Assembly: GCF_006442975.2 (NCBI RefSeq)
Contig: NZ_CP083954.1
Span: forward strand, 1,991,501-2,055,500
Reading direction: 5' to 3'
Length of the DNA: 64,000 bases
Source: Mesorhizobium sp. B2-1-1
GTDB taxonomy: Bacteria > Pseudomonadota > Alphaproteobacteria > Rhizobiales > Rhizobiaceae
Shown: positions 47,126 through 56,421 of the stretch, piece after piece
Position numbering within the stretch: position 1 is the first letter of the stretch
Layout of the letters: the number at the start of each line of letters is the position of its first letter
The notes under the pieces: model-generated
What the model was told of the DNA's origin: nothing
Databases searched by the model: none
What the model saw: only the letters and a program-made list of their open reading frames with translations
Translations under genes and position numbers: made by a program

Positions 47126-49150
47126 TCACAGCAGGCGGCGCTCTATCGCCTCGGTCCATTTCTGTTCGTGGACAAGCTCGTCGCCTTCCCATGCCTCGAG
47201 ATGCGCCTCGACGTGGAAGTGCGATGGCGTCGCGGTCATGGTCGTTTCAGTCACCGAACGCATGCGCCAATCAGCGCGCGAAAATTCGAACTCCCATTTC
47301 GCCTCGGCCCTGGCCGACCCGAAATCATCGCCGCGGAAGGAATAGCGTTCGCGGCCGAGCGAGGTAATGGTTAGATCGTTGTCGACGATGCGATAGGTGC
47401 CGGCGCCTTCGCCGATCTCAACGACAGTCGAAGCGTCTGCCAGATTCTCCGTGATCGCCCAATCCTTTTGCGGCTTCGAGATCGTCTCCACCCCTAAGGG
47501 CGACGCCCCTTCGGGTTCGGCAAAAGGTGCCGGCGCCGGATCTCCGGCGCCTCCGACGCGGACCGGAAGTTCAAGGCGGCAATCCGTCGGATGGACGGTG
47601 AGCGTGACCGGCTCGGGCGAAGGCCAAGCGATCGGGAAGTAATTTGTCGAGATGGCAAGGCGTATGCGGTGGCCCGCGCTGAAGCGCTGTGCTACGTGCT
47701 TGAAGGGGACAGAGGCGCGGTAGCGCCCTGCCGGTTCGAGCGGTTCGGGCCTCTCATGGCTATCGCGATGCGTCAGGTTCAAAAGGCCGTAGCTGACGCG
47801 CGTCGTCGCGCCATCGGGGGCGACATCCGAAAGACGGACGGCCACCATGGCGACGGGCCTGTCGCTTTCGAAGACAAGATCGAGCATTGCATCGCCGGCG
47901 ATCTCAACATCGTGCGCCAGCTCTTGCGTCTCATAGACCAGACTGCCGGCATCGTCGCCGCGCTGGTCAGCCGGCTGGTCGCCGGGCACGGCATAGGAGC
48001 ACCATTTGCCGCCGCGCAGGCCAACCGACAAGGGCGAGCGGACCGTCTGCGTTCCGGCCGCATCGTCTGCCCGGCGCAGGGACAGGCGCCCATTGCCGGA
48101 AAGGAAGAAGGACTGCCGCTCGATATTCGGCGATGGCCATGCCGGCTCCGTGACCCAGCGTCCGGCGCGCGTCTCGTAGGAAGTTTGCGGCGGGGCGCTA
48201 TCCTGCATGAACAGGCGCAGCATCGGCTCGTCCATGATGCCGGTGTCACGGCCCTTCAGCCATTGATCCCACCAGCGGACGCATTCCTGCAGAAAGCCGA
48301 TGGCAGGACCAGGCTTGCCGATATGGGGATAAGTGTGCGCCCATGGCCCGACCAGCCCCTTGCGCGGGCCCTGCAGCTTTTCCATCAGGCGGAAGACCGA
48401 GCGGCAATAACCATCGGCCCAGCCGCTGACGGCGTAGACCGGGCAGGTGATTGCACCGAAATCCTCGCAGACCGAACCGTGTTTCCAGAACTTGTCGCGG
48501 TGCTGGTGCTCCAGCCAGTTCTTCAGCCATAGCCCGCTTTCCTTCAATCGACTGTGCCACAAAGCGCGCCAATTGTGCGGCTTGTTGCGTGGGTCGGGCG
48601 GCAGCGTGTTGCGCCCGAACATGATCGCCGCCCAGGAGAGATTGTCGATGAGCAGCGTGCCACCCATGTGGTGGACATCGTCGGCGTAGCGGTCGTCGGT
48701 CGAGGCGCAACTGATCACCGCCTTCAGCGCAGGCGGCCGCATGGCCGCGATCTGCAATCCGTTGAAGCCGCCCCAGGAGATGCCGATCATGCCGACGTTG
48801 CCGTCGCACCAGGGCTGGGAGGCCAGCCATTCGATGACCGAGCAGCCATCGTCAAGCTCCTGCTGAAGGTATTCGTCGAGCATCAGCCCTTCGGAATCGC
48901 CGGTTCCGCGCAGGTCGACGCGCACCACTGCGTAGCCGTGGCCGGCCACGTAGGGGTGCATGACGACATCACGCGCGGCGGTCAGATCGTTCTTGCGATA
49001 GGGGATGTATTCCAGGATAGCCGGCACCGGCTTTTGTTCGGCACCCTCGGGAAGCCACATGCGCGCCGCAAGCCGGCAGCCGTCCGGCATCGGAATCTCG
49101 AAATGGTCGACCGAGCGGATCGGATGGGGGAAGTTGGACACTGTGCGCAT
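47126..49150 (-). CDS. CocE/NonD family alpha/beta hydrolase (S15-like)
   Basis: The 674-residue protein belongs to the X-Pro dipeptidyl-peptidase-like group of CocE and glutaryl-7-ACA acylase. The nucleophile motif MIGISWGGFNGLQ gives Ser125, preceded by the YRKND and RGTGDSEG segments. A jelly-roll C-terminal domain covers about residues 390-600. It may cleave esters, amides or N-acyl groups. It lies upstream of dppA in the same direction, separated by 180 bases, and next to the divergent XRE regulator. It and the M14-like enzyme bracket the transporter, so the imported compound is probably an acylated amine or ester. Confidence 0.87.
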   Translation of the reverse strand: MRTVSNFPHPIRSVDHFEIPMPDGCRLAARMWLPEGAEQKPVPAILEYIPYRKNDLTAARDVVMHPYVAGHGYAVVRVDLRGTGDSEGLMLDEYLQQELDDGCSVIEWLASQPWCDGNVGMIGISWGGFNGLQIAAMRPPALKAVISCASTDDRYADDVHHMGGTLLIDNLSWAAIMFGRNTLPPDPRNKPHNWRALWHSRLKESGLWLKNWLEHQHRDKFWKHGSVCEDFGAITCPVYAVSGWADGYCRSVFRLMEKLQGPRKGLVGPWAHTYPHIGKPGPAIGFLQECVRWWDQWLKGRDTGIMDEPMLRLFMQDSAPPQTSYETRAGRWVTEPAWPSPNIERQSFFLSGNGRLSLRRADDAAGTQTVRSPLSVGLRGGKWCSYAVPGDQPADQRGDDAGSLVYETQELAHDVEIAGDAMLDLVFESDRPVAMVAVRLSDVAPDGATTRVSYGLLNLTHRDSHERPEPLEPAGRYRASVPFKHVAQRFSAGHRIRLAISTNYFPIAWPSPEPVTLTVHPTDCRLELPVRVGGAGDPAPAPFAEPEGASPLGVETISKPQKDWAITENLADASTVVEIGEGAGTYRIVDNDLTITSLGRERYSFRGDDFGSARAEAKWEFEFSRADWRMRSVTETTMTATPSHFHVEAHLEAWEGDELVHEQKWTEAIERRLL

Positions 49151-49257
49151 GACGAGGCCTCTGTTGGAGAGCGCCACCTTGGGCAAATCGGCGGTGCCGC
49201 ACAATTTCGCGACCCTTCGCGACTTGACACTGTTCTGGCGTCAGTATGCATTAGGTC

Positions 49258-50070
49258 ATGCAGACCGAACCGCTTCCCCAGAACCTCGCCTTCCTGTGCA
49301 GCTATTATCCGTCGATAGCCGCCGTGTGCCGGCGCCTGCAGATCAACCGCCAGCAGTTCAACAAGTATCTGAGCGGCCAGACCTGGCCGTCCCGCCGCAA
49401 CATGCGCAAGATCTGCGATTTCTTCGGCGTGAGCGAAGGCGAGCTTTTGATGGACCAGCAGCGCTTTGCCGAGATCGTCGGCCTGCGCCGCCGCCCACTC
49501 GGCGTCCATGCGCCATCGGACATGCTGGTGCATATGGAGCAGCTCTATCAGCGTTCCGGCGATCTCGGGCGCTATGTCGGCTACTATTTCCGCTATTTCT
49601 ACTCGTTCGGCTATGCCGGCAAGATCATCAAATGCCTGGTCGTAATCTATGAAAAGGAAGGCCGCTATTTCTGGAAATGCATGGAAAGGCTCGTCCATTT
49701 CGGCAAATATGGCGTAAAGACCTCGAAATATTCGGCCGCCCTGCTGCTGCTCGGCGATCGCATATTCGCGCTCGAATCCGAAACCCTGCTCAAGACCAGC
49801 ATCACCCAGGTGATCCTTTATCCGAGCTACCAGACGAGCGTCGCCTATCTGGTCGGCATCCAGACGGGCATGCCCCTTTTACGAGGGCGGAGACCCGCAG
49901 CCTCGGTCGTGCTTCTGGAATATCTCGGCCGCTCCGTCGACCAGCGCAAGGCGCTGCAGGCCTGCGGCCTATTCGACGAAACTGACCCCGCCATCGATGT
50001 CGGCATCCGCGCCATGATCACCAACCGCATCCCCACCGGGACGTTCGTGCTCGAGACGGAAGAGGTGTAG
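49258..50070 (+). CDS. XRE/Cro-type helix-turn-helix regulator
   Basis: The 270-residue protein has an N-terminal helix-turn-helix (SIAAVCRRLQINRQQFNKYLSGQTWPSRRNMRKICDFF, about residues 19-56). An unidentified C-terminal domain follows, with PRO-rich and aromatic stretches (YVGYYFRYFYSF and CMERLVHFGKYGV). It is divergent from the CocE-like gene, with a 107-base gap, so it may regulate that gene and the dpp operon (inference). Its ligand is unknown. Confidence 0.82.
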   Translation: MQTEPLPQNLAFLCSYYPSIAAVCRRLQINRQQFNKYLSGQTWPSRRNMRKICDFFGVSEGELLMDQQRFAEIVGLRRRPLGVHAPSDMLVHMEQLYQRSGDLGRYVGYYFRYFYSFGYAGKIIKCLVVIYEKEGRYFWKCMERLVHFGKYGVKTSKYSAALLLLGDRIFALESETLLKTSITQVILYPSYQTSVAYLVGIQTGMPLLRGRRPAASVVLLEYLGRSVDQRKALQACGLFDETDPAIDVGIRAMITNRIPTGTFVLETEEV

Positions 50071-50130
50071 ACGTTCCTCCCAACGCGACCCGCATCAGCG
50101 CGGGCCTGTCCAACCCGTTCAGCACGAGGT

Positions 50131-50181
50131 TGTCACCCATGTCTTAGGTACAGTCTGTTACCTATGTCTCCGGGCCGTACA
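50131..50181. mobile_element. Possible IS481-type end remnant
   Basis: Two imperfect direct repeats, TGTCACCCATGTCTTAGGTACA at 50131-50152 (22 bases) and a TGTTACCTATGTCTCCGG-type copy at 50156-50181, resemble the paired repeats found at ends of some IS481-like elements. No transposase or opposite end is nearby. It abuts the tRNA gene, a frequent landing area. Weak evidence. Confidence 0.35.
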
Positions 50182-50190
50182 GGTGAGAGG

Positions 50191-50267
50191 TGGTAGCGGG
50201 AGAGGGACTTGAACCCCCGACCCCAGGATTATGATTCCCGTGCTCTAACCAACTGAGCTACCCCGCC
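50191..50267 (-). tRNA. tRNA-Met (anticodon CAT)
   Basis: The minus strand has a full cloverleaf of 77 bases. The acceptor is GGCGGGG paired to TCCCGCT with a G-T end pair. The D arm is AGCTCAGTTGGTTAGAGC, and the anticodon loop ATCATAA gives CAT. The T arm is GGGGGTTCAAGTCCC, and CCA is encoded. It is the elongator Met type by its D arm; tRNA-Ile2 (lysidine-modified CAT) is the alternative. Confidence 0.9.
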
Positions 50268-50507
50268 AGGGCGGCGAAAGGCCCGAAATCCGCCTTAAAT
50301 CGCAAGGCATTTCGAGGCGTTCGCCAAGGTCGCGCGGATATAAGGTTGGGAGGGTGAGCCTGTCAAGCTTCGAACCGCTCGGCAGGGGCGCTTATTCTCG
50401 CTGCCGAAAAGCTTTGCCGCGCCGATAATTGGTTGCAGCCGCCGGGGTTGAGTTCGAAGAGGCACGTCGCTATGTCTCGGCCACGAGTTTTTAGAGTTTG
50501 AGAACAG

Positions 50508-51473
50508 ATGAAGCCGCGCATTGCAGTCCTCGGTTGCGGATACTGGGGCTCCAACCACATCCGCACCCTCAAGGCGCTCGGCGCGCTCCACGCGGTCTCC
50601 GACGCCAACCGTGCCCGCGCCGAAGGCTTTGCCAGCGAACAGGACTGCCTCGCGATCGAACCGGACCAGTTGTTCGTCCGCAATGACATCGACGCCATCG
50701 TCATGGCGCTGCCGCCGCAATTTCATGCCGAGATGGCGGTGCGCGCCACCGAAAGCGGCAAGGACGTGCTGGTGGAGAAGCCGATCGCGTTGACGGTTGC
50801 CGATGCCGAGCGCTCGGTGCAGGCGGCGAAGGACAAGGGCCGCGTCTTCATGGTCGGCCACGTCTTGCGCTTCCATCCCGCGTTCGAGACGCTGAAGGCG
50901 CTCATCGACAAGGGCGAGCTCGGCGAGGTCCGCTACATCCATTCGCACCGGCTCGGCCTCGGCAAATTCCACACCGAGAACGATGCGCTATGGGACCTGG
51001 CGCCGCATGACCTGTCTATGATCCTGGCCATCACCGGCACCGAACCGATCGAGGTGCGCGGCGAAGGGGCGGCGCTGCTCGACAATCTCAGCGACTTCGC
51101 GCATCTGCACATGCGCTTTCCCAACGGTTTGCGCAGCCATCTCTTCGCCTCGCGGCTGAACCCTTACCGCGAACGGCGGCTGACCGTGGTCGGCACCAAG
51201 GCGATGGCTGTCTTCGACGATGTCGAACCATGGGAGCGCAAGCTCGCCGTCTATCGCCACGCGGTCTGGCAGGACAGCGGCCAATGGGCGTTCACCACCA
51301 ATGAGCCCTCCTATGTCGCGGTTGGCCAAGGCATGCCGCTGACGCGCGAACTCGAGCACTTCATCCATTGCATCGAAACGCGGGCCGAACCGCGCACCAG
51401 CGGCGAGGAGGCAATCCGGGTGCTGCGCATCCTGACCGCGGGTACGGTCACGCACACCAAATCCAATCCCTGA
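50508..51473 (+). CDS. Gfo/Idh/MocA family oxidoreductase
   Basis: The 321-residue protein has an N-terminal Rossmann motif (IAVLGCGYWGSNHIRTLK), the conserved VEKPIAL Glu-Lys-Pro, and LWDLAPHDLSMIL (catalytic His region). The C-terminal alpha/beta domain has the barrel-like sheet. It oxidises or reduces a sugar or sugar nucleotide with NAD(P); by resemblance it could be a UDP-sugar or inositol-type oxidase. It lies 240 bases from the tRNA gene and converges with mnmA; it is monocistronic. Confidence 0.9.
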   Translation: MKPRIAVLGCGYWGSNHIRTLKALGALHAVSDANRARAEGFASEQDCLAIEPDQLFVRNDIDAIVMALPPQFHAEMAVRATESGKDVLVEKPIALTVADAERSVQAAKDKGRVFMVGHVLRFHPAFETLKALIDKGELGEVRYIHSHRLGLGKFHTENDALWDLAPHDLSMILAITGTEPIEVRGEGAALLDNLSDFAHLHMRFPNGLRSHLFASRLNPYRERRLTVVGTKAMAVFDDVEPWERKLAVYRHAVWQDSGQWAFTTNEPSYVAVGQGMPLTRELEHFIHCIETRAEPRTSGEEAIRVLRILTAGTVTHTKSNP

Positions 51474-51510
51474 AGAAGATCGGGCCGCGTCGCGGCGGAG
51501 AGATCGTTGC

Positions 51511-52701
51511 CTACTCGGCGGGAACCTGCGCCGGTGACGCGGCAAGTCGGCTCAACATCGCCTCGGCCTCGGCGCCGCGCTCGGAGCGTTCGATGAAGCC
51601 GCCGCCGAACACGCGGGCCTCGTTGCCGTCGTCGGAATAGAGCACGCAAGCCTGTCCAGGCGCGATACCGGACTCGCCATCGGCCAATTCGACCGATGTG
51701 ACGCCCGCCTCGTGACGCAGCATCGCCGGGCGTGGCGGCCTGGTCGAGCGAACCTTGGCGAACAGTTCCAGCCCGCCCGCGGGCATGTCGGCCAGCGCGC
51801 CGTCACCAAGCCAGTTCATGTTGCGCAGGTAGATCTTGTGCGTCTCCAGCGCCTCGCGCGGCCCGACCACGACACGGGCGCGCTCGGCGTCGAGATGGAC
51901 GACATAGAGCGGCTCGCCGGAGGCCACGCCGATGCCGCGGCGCTGGCCGATGGTGTAGCGCAGAATGCCTTCATGGCGGCCGAGCACCCGGCCGTCGATA
52001 TGGACGATGTCACCCGGATTGGCGGCCGTCGGCTTCAGCTTGGCAATGATGTCGGAATATTTGCCCTGGGGCACGAAGCAGATGTCCTGGCTGTCCTGCT
52101 TGGCGGCTACCGTCAGGCCCATCTCCTCGGCAATGGCGCGAACCTGCGGCTTCGGCAGGCCGCCGAGCGGAAAGCGCAGATAATCGATCTGCGCCTGCGT
52201 GGTGGCGAAGAGGAAATAGCTCTGGTCGCGATCGGCGTCGACCGGCCTATAGAGCGCGCGATGGGCGCCATTGGCGCCGGAGCGAATGTAGTGGCCCGTG
52301 GCCAGCGCGTCGGCGCCGAGATCCTTGGCGGTGGCCAGCAGATCAGCGAACTTCACCGTCTGGTTGCAGGAAACGCAAGGGATCGGCGTCTCGCCGGCGA
52401 CATAGCTCTCAGCAAAGGGATCGATGACCGCCTTGCGGAAGCGCTCTTCGTAGTCGAGCACATAATGCGGAATGCCGAGCGTCTCGGAAACGCGGCGGGC
52501 GTCATCGATATCCTGCCCGGCACAGCAGGACCCGGCCCGGTGCGTCGCGGCGCCATGATCGTAAAGCTGCAAGGTGACGCCGACGACATCATAACCCTCG
52601 CGCTTCAAGAGACCCGCGACGACGGACGAATCGACGCCGCCCGACATGGCGACGACGATACGGGTGTTTTCGGGACGTCCGGGAAGATCGAGGCTGTTCA
52701 T
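51511..52701 (-). CDS. mnmA: tRNA 2-thiouridine synthase MnmA
   Basis: The 396-residue protein has the PP-loop motif [15 protein letters not shown] near residue 18. It has [14 protein letters not shown] (catalytic Cys equivalent to C102 of E. coli) and [12 protein letters not shown] with the second Cys, plus [10 protein letters not shown]. It thiolates U34 of Lys, Glu and Gln tRNAs. The [13 protein letters not shown] insertion is typical of alphaproteobacteria. Translation starts at ATG 52701, downstream of a longer open frame without start support. Confidence 0.95.
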   Translation of the reverse strand: MNSLDLPGRPENTRIVVAMSGGVDSSVVAGLLKREGYDVVGVTLQLYDHGAATHRAGSCCAGQDIDDARRVSETLGIPHYVLDYEERFRKAVIDPFAESYVAGETPIPCVSCNQTVKFADLLATAKDLGADALATGHYIRSGANGAHRALYRPVDADRDQSYFLFATTQAQIDYLRFPLGGLPKPQVRAIAEEMGLTVAAKQDSQDICFVPQGKYSDIIAKLKPTAANPGDIVHIDGRVLGRHEGILRYTIGQRRGIGVASGEPLYVVHLDAERARVVVGPREALETHKIYLRNMNWLGDGALADMPAGGLELFAKVRSTRPPRPAMLRHEAGVTSVELADGESGIAPGQACVLYSDDGNEARVFGGGFIERSERGAEAEAMLSRLAASPAQVPAE

Positions 52702-52989
52702 GGTTCTTTCGTTCTGCGCGGCGCTTGCATGCCAATGACGCGAATATAGGTCAAGCTTGGCGGCTGCGCCAGCTTGCGGGACCGATCGGCGGGCAACTGC
52801 CGGCCCGGTGACCGCGCAGATTTTTCGAGCGAATCCGGAACTTCCCGGCAGATATTTCAAATGTTTGCGAAAAGACTAACGCGGCGTTCATGATCATTAC
52901 CTAGCTGTTAGGGTCTGCTTAGGCAATTTTTAAAGCTGTGGCGGTAACGTGGTGGGGATTGGGTCTTTGAGTTTTTTGTAGAGAGTACG

Positions 52990-53265
52990 ATGACCGATCT
53001 GGTTAGACCGCGAGTCAAATATGTTATCGGGCCTGACGGCAGCCCTCTCACAATTGCCGATCTGCCGCCGACGAATACACGTCGCTGGGTTATCCGGCGC
53101 AAGGCGGAAGTGGTTGCAGCGGTGCGCGGCGGGCTTTTGAGCCTCGAGGAGGCATGCCAGCGCTACAAGCTGACCACCGAGGAGTTCCTGTCCTGGCAGG
53201 CCTCGATCGACGAATACGGCCTCGCCGGGCTGCGCACGACGCGCATCCAGCAATACCGGCACTGA
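52990..53265 (+). CDS. sciP: CtrA inhibitor SciP (DUF1153)
   Basis: The 91-residue protein is the DUF1153/SciP type: YVIGPDGSPLTIADLPPTNTRRWVIRRKAEVVAAVRGGLLSLEEACQRYKLTTEEFLSWQ, with a winged-helix-like core. In Caulobacter SciP binds CtrA and blocks transcription of CtrA targets in the early G1 cell. It lies about 2.4 kb from ctrA. A strong hairpin terminator follows directly (53281-53307). Confidence 0.93.
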   Translation: MTDLVRPRVKYVIGPDGSPLTIADLPPTNTRRWVIRRKAEVVAAVRGGLLSLEEACQRYKLTTEEFLSWQASIDEYGLAGLRTTRIQQYRH

Positions 53266-53280
53266 CGCTCAAGAATCTGC

Positions 53281-53307
53281 AAAAGGGCGCGAAGTTCGCG
53301 CCCTTTT
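53281..53307. terminator. Hairpin terminator after sciP
   Basis: AAAAGGGCGCGAA and TTCGCGCCCTTTT are perfect inverse arms around a central G, with A- and T-runs on the two sides. It can stop transcription from both sciP and the converging oxidoreductase gene ending at 53333. Confidence 0.88.
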
Positions 53308-53332
53308 GGTTTCTTGACAGCATTTGCGCGTT

Positions 53333-54258
53333 TCAGACCGTCAGCACCACCTTGCCGACCGGCTTGCTGGCGAGGAAAGCGTGCGCGGCGCCGGCCTGTT
53401 CTAGCGGGAAGGTCTTTGCCACATGCACGGTAAGCTTTCCCGCATCGACGAGCCTGCCAAGTTCCAGCAGGCCTTCGCGGTCGGGAACAACGGACATGCG
53501 TTCGACGCGGATGCTTCGCGCCTTGGCATCCGCCCTGGTCTTGTCGCTGATGTCGAGCAGTGACACCAGCACGCCGCCGTCCCTGAGCACCTTCAACGAT
53601 TGATGGGCGTGCTCGCCGCCCACCGTCTCGAGCACCAGGTCGATGTCCTTCGCCTTGTCGGTAAAATCATCCTTGGTGTAGTCGATGACCTCGTCGGCGC
53701 CGAGCTTGTGGACGAAATCCCATTTTTCCGTGCTGACGGTGGCGGCAACCCAGGCGCCGCCCGCCTTGGCGACCTGCACCGCCAGATGGCCGACGCCGCC
53801 GGCCCCGGCGTGGACCAGCACGCGCTGGCCGGCTTTCATCGCGCCATGACGCACGAGGCCTTGCCAGGCGGTGAGGCCGGCCAGCGGCAATGCGCCTGCC
53901 TGGACGTAATCGGCGTGCGCGGGCTTGCGCGCGATTTCATCGGCGGGCACCGCGGCCAGTTCGGCATAGGCTGCCGCCTGCTTTGGGAAGCGCGGCATGC
54001 CGAACACCGCGTCACCTGGTTTCAGGCCGCTGACACCAGGCCCCAGCGCCTCGACGGTTCCCGAAGGTCCCAGCCGAGGATGAAGGGTGGTTCGCCGAGC
54101 AGCGGGTAATAGCCGGCGCGCACGGCGCCATCGACCGGATTGATGCCGGCCGCCTTGATGCGGACCAGCACTTCGCCGGCGTTGGGCGAGGGCGCCGGGC
54201 GCTCGGCGATGACAAGGACATCGGGTCCGCCGACGGAATTCTGGATAATGGCACGCAT
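53333..54258 (-). pseudogene. NADPH:quinone oxidoreductase (MDR family) with a one-base frameshift
   Basis: The N-terminal part from ATG 54258 (MRAIIQNSVGGPDVLVIAER, through AGINPVDGAVRAGYYPL and PFILGWDL) breaks frame near 54064-54066. The continuation is in the next frame: SGTVEALGPGVSGLKPGDAVFGMPR, then HADYVQAGALPLAGLTAWQGL and AGAGGVGHLAVQVAK (NADPH site), ending VGKVVLTV. One missing T in GACCTTTCGGGA (minus strand) restores a full protein of about 308 residues. It is either a recent pseudogene or a sequencing error. The 5' neighbour is a HxlR regulator on the other strand that may control it. Confidence 0.8.
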
Positions 54259-54320
54259 AAGATTTCTCCTGATGACCGGTCCCACTATCATTTGGAGAGT
54301 AATAGTCTCTTGTCCAGTAT

Positions 54321-54343
54321 GTACCTTTTTGATATATAGGTAC
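54321..54343. promoter_or_regulatory. Dyad in the hxlR upstream region
   Basis: GTACC (54321-54325) and GGTAC (54339-54343) are inverse arms around a 13-base AT-rich spacer, immediately before the HxlR gene and 63 bases from the divergent oxidoreductase start. It is a plausible HxlR operator. Only positional evidence. Confidence 0.4.
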
Positions 54344-54346
54344 CGT

Positions 54347-54745
54347 ATGGATAGTTATCTCGACTCCCCCTTCGGCTATGATGCGTTCCGGCGGACCTGT
54401 CCCTCACACACGGTGCTGGAGACGCTGGCCAGCAAGTGGGTTTACCTGGTTGTTTGTGCGCTGCGCCAAGGCCGGCAGCGCAATGGCGAGCTTGCCCGCA
54501 AGCTCGAAGGCGTCACGCCGAAGATGCTGACGCAGACGTTGCGCGTGCTCGAGCGCGACGGCCTGGTGCGGCGCGAGGTGTTTGCGGTCGTCCCGCCTCG
54601 GGTCGAATATGAATTGACCGAACTTGGCCAGAATCTGGCGGGATTGCTCAACCAGATCAGATCCTGGTCGGAACAACACGTTCCCGACATCAAGGAGGCC
54701 CGGGCGCGAGCTGCGGCCGCGAATGAAGGGGAGTGGGCCGCTTAG
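54347..54745 (+). CDS. HxlR-family transcriptional regulator
   Basis: The 132-residue protein has the HxlR pattern: CPSHTVLETLASKWVYLVVCAL, then the winged helix NGELARKLEGVTPKMLTQTLRVLERDGLVRRE, and VEYELTELGQNL. The Cys near residue 18 may be redox-reactive as in many HxlR proteins. It is divergent from the quinone oxidoreductase gene, a common pairing in which the regulator responds to quinones or electrophiles. The dyad at 54321-54343 fits autoregulation. Confidence 0.9.
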   Translation: MDSYLDSPFGYDAFRRTCPSHTVLETLASKWVYLVVCALRQGRQRNGELARKLEGVTPKMLTQTLRVLERDGLVRREVFAVVPPRVEYELTELGQNLAGLLNQIRSWSEQHVPDIKEARARAAAANEGEWAA

Positions 54746-54806
54746 CGCTCGCCCAATGCGTTGCGCGCCCGCTTGGACGTGCTCAAAGACGCGGATATCG
54801 GGCGGT

Positions 54807-55184
54807 TCAGCCGATCATCGCGCTACGACCGCCGGTTTCGGCCTCGCGAATCTTGGTGTCGCGCGATTCGAGCATTTCCGCCTTGGAAAGCTCCGCTTCA
54901 GCTTCGCCGAGTAATGATTCGGCGGCGCTTCGCTGCTGGGCGAGGTCGCCTTGCGAATTTCTGAGGTTGTCGCGGCGCAAACGGGCCGCCTTGGCGAAGG
55001 TCGGATAGGCGAAATGATTGATGTCGGTGATACCGGCCTTCTTTTCCTCGGCGCTGATCTGAAGCTCCAGCTCGGCGGCCATGCGTTCGAATTCGGCGAT
55101 CATCATGTCGAGCTGCAGCAGCTGCCGCCGCTTCTCATTCACCTGAAACTGTTTCAGCCGAACGAGGTTTTCACGTGACTTCAT
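54807..55184 (-). CDS. fliJ: Flagellar export protein FliJ-like
   Basis: The 125-residue protein is a long coiled coil (MKSRENLVRLKQFQVNEKRR, then LQLDMMIAEFERMAAELELQI and a final charged helix), typical of FliJ, which couples the FliI ATPase to the export gate. No fliI or other flagellar gene is within the window. FliJ is poorly conserved, so the call depends on length, coiled-coil form and its place next to ctrA. It is divergent from ctrA. Confidence 0.65.
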   Translation of the reverse strand: MKSRENLVRLKQFQVNEKRRQLLQLDMMIAEFERMAAELELQISAEEKKAGITDINHFAYPTFAKAARLRRDNLRNSQGDLAQQRSAAESLLGEAEAELSKAEMLESRDTKIREAETGGRSAMIG

Positions 55185-55635
55185 GATTCGGTACTCCCGG
55201 AAACGCACACCTGCACATATCGTCCAAACCACTTGGAAAGGCCCAAGCGCTGCCCGTGTCCACCAGCTTTCCCCGCACTATGGGAAACAAAACCCTAAAG
55301 TTTTTTGCCGACGGTAACCATTCGTTTACGGGCATTGTTAATCATACGGGTCAGGACTTAAGGCCGGGTAAAAATCCGGCTGGCGACATGGAAGCGATGT
55401 CGATGAGTCCCTGGAGTCACTTAGTCCAGGTTTTTAATGTGTTGCATTAGCGGTTTGGTCCTGTGATTCGGTATTAAATTCAAGAGGGTGTAGAAAGTGG
55501 TTAAAAAATCTGGTACCGTCATCGACGCGGAATTAGGTTTTGTTAACCATTCCATGGCAGCCTCTGCACCAGGCAATCACTGCTCCGGTCCCGGATGGGT
55601 CGCAAGATGGTCCGGCAGCAGAAAAGGGGAATGAA
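55185..55635. promoter_or_regulatory. fliJ-ctrA intergenic region with CtrA-like sites
   Basis: This 451-base AT-richer region holds no supported gene. It has an exact copy of the CtrA eight-mer TTAACCAT at 55543-55550 and two 7-of-8 copies, GTAACCAT at 55314-55321 and TTAATCAT at 55338-55345. The last two are 24 bases apart. CtrA autoregulation through such sites is known in Caulobacter and rhizobia, and the sites suit control of both fliJ and ctrA. It probably holds more than one ctrA promoter. Confidence 0.6.
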
Positions 55636-56331
55636 ATGCGTGTTCTGCTGATAGAAGATGACAGTGCAACCGCACAAAGCATCGAGCTGATGCTGAAATC
55701 GGAAAGCTTCAACGTCTATACGACCGACCTCGGCGAAGAGGGTGTCGATCTGGGCAAGCTCTACGACTACGACATCATCCTTCTCGACCTCAACCTACCC
55801 GATATGTCCGGCTATGAGGTCTTGAGAACGCTTCGTCTCTCCAAGGTGAAGACGCCGATCCTCATCCTTTCCGGCATGGCCGGCATCGAGGACAAGGTGC
55901 GCGGCCTCGGCTTCGGCGCAGACGATTACATGACCAAGCCTTTCCACAAGGACGAGCTGGTGGCGCGCATCCATGCCATCGTGCGCCGTTCGAAGGGACA
56001 TGCCCAATCGGTCATCACCACCGGCGACCTGGTGGTCAATCTCGATGCCAAGACCGTCGAAGTCGGCGGCCAGCGCGTGCACCTTACCGGCAAGGAATAC
56101 CAGATGCTGGAGCTGCTCTCGCTGCGCAAGGGCACCACGCTCACCAAGGAAATGTTCCTCAACCACCTCTATGGCGGCATGGACGAGCCGGAACTCAAGA
56201 TCATCGACGTCTTCATCTGCAAGCTGCGCAAGAAGCTCGATGCGGCGTCCGGCGGCCAGAATTACATCGAGACGGTCTGGGGCCGCGGCTATGTGCTGCG
56301 CGAACCGGAAGACATCCGCGTCAGCGCCTGA
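55636..56331 (+). CDS. ctrA: Cell-cycle response regulator CtrA
   Basis: The 231-residue protein has a receiver domain with Asp51 in [13 protein letters not shown] as the phosphoacceptor and the output helix-turn-helix ([49 protein letters not shown]). It is nearly identical in pattern to CtrA of other alphaproteobacteria. It controls cell division, flagella and DNA-replication silencing. AAGGGGA precedes the ATG at 55636. A strong terminator follows. Confidence 0.97.
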   Translation: MRVLLIEDDSATAQSIELMLKSESFNVYTTDLGEEGVDLGKLYDYDIILLDLNLPDMSGYEVLRTLRLSKVKTPILILSGMAGIEDKVRGLGFGADDYMTKPFHKDELVARIHAIVRRSKGHAQSVITTGDLVVNLDAKTVEVGGQRVHLTGKEYQMLELLSLRKGTTLTKEMFLNHLYGGMDEPELKIIDVFICKLRKKLDAASGGQNYIETVWGRGYVLREPEDIRVSA

Positions 56332-56360
56332 GTGACGGCCGCCCGATCGAAATTTCAAAC

Positions 56361-56386
56361 AAAAACCCGGCGTCAGCCGGGTTTTT
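56361..56386. terminator. Hairpin terminator after ctrA
   Basis: AAAAACCCGGC at 56361-56371 and GCCGGGTTTTT at 56376-56386 enclose a GTCA loop. The T-run on each side suits bidirectional termination for ctrA and the converging receiver gene. Confidence 0.9.
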
Positions 56387-56421
56387 GCGTCATAGACCGG
56401 TGGTAACCGCGATCCGACGGA

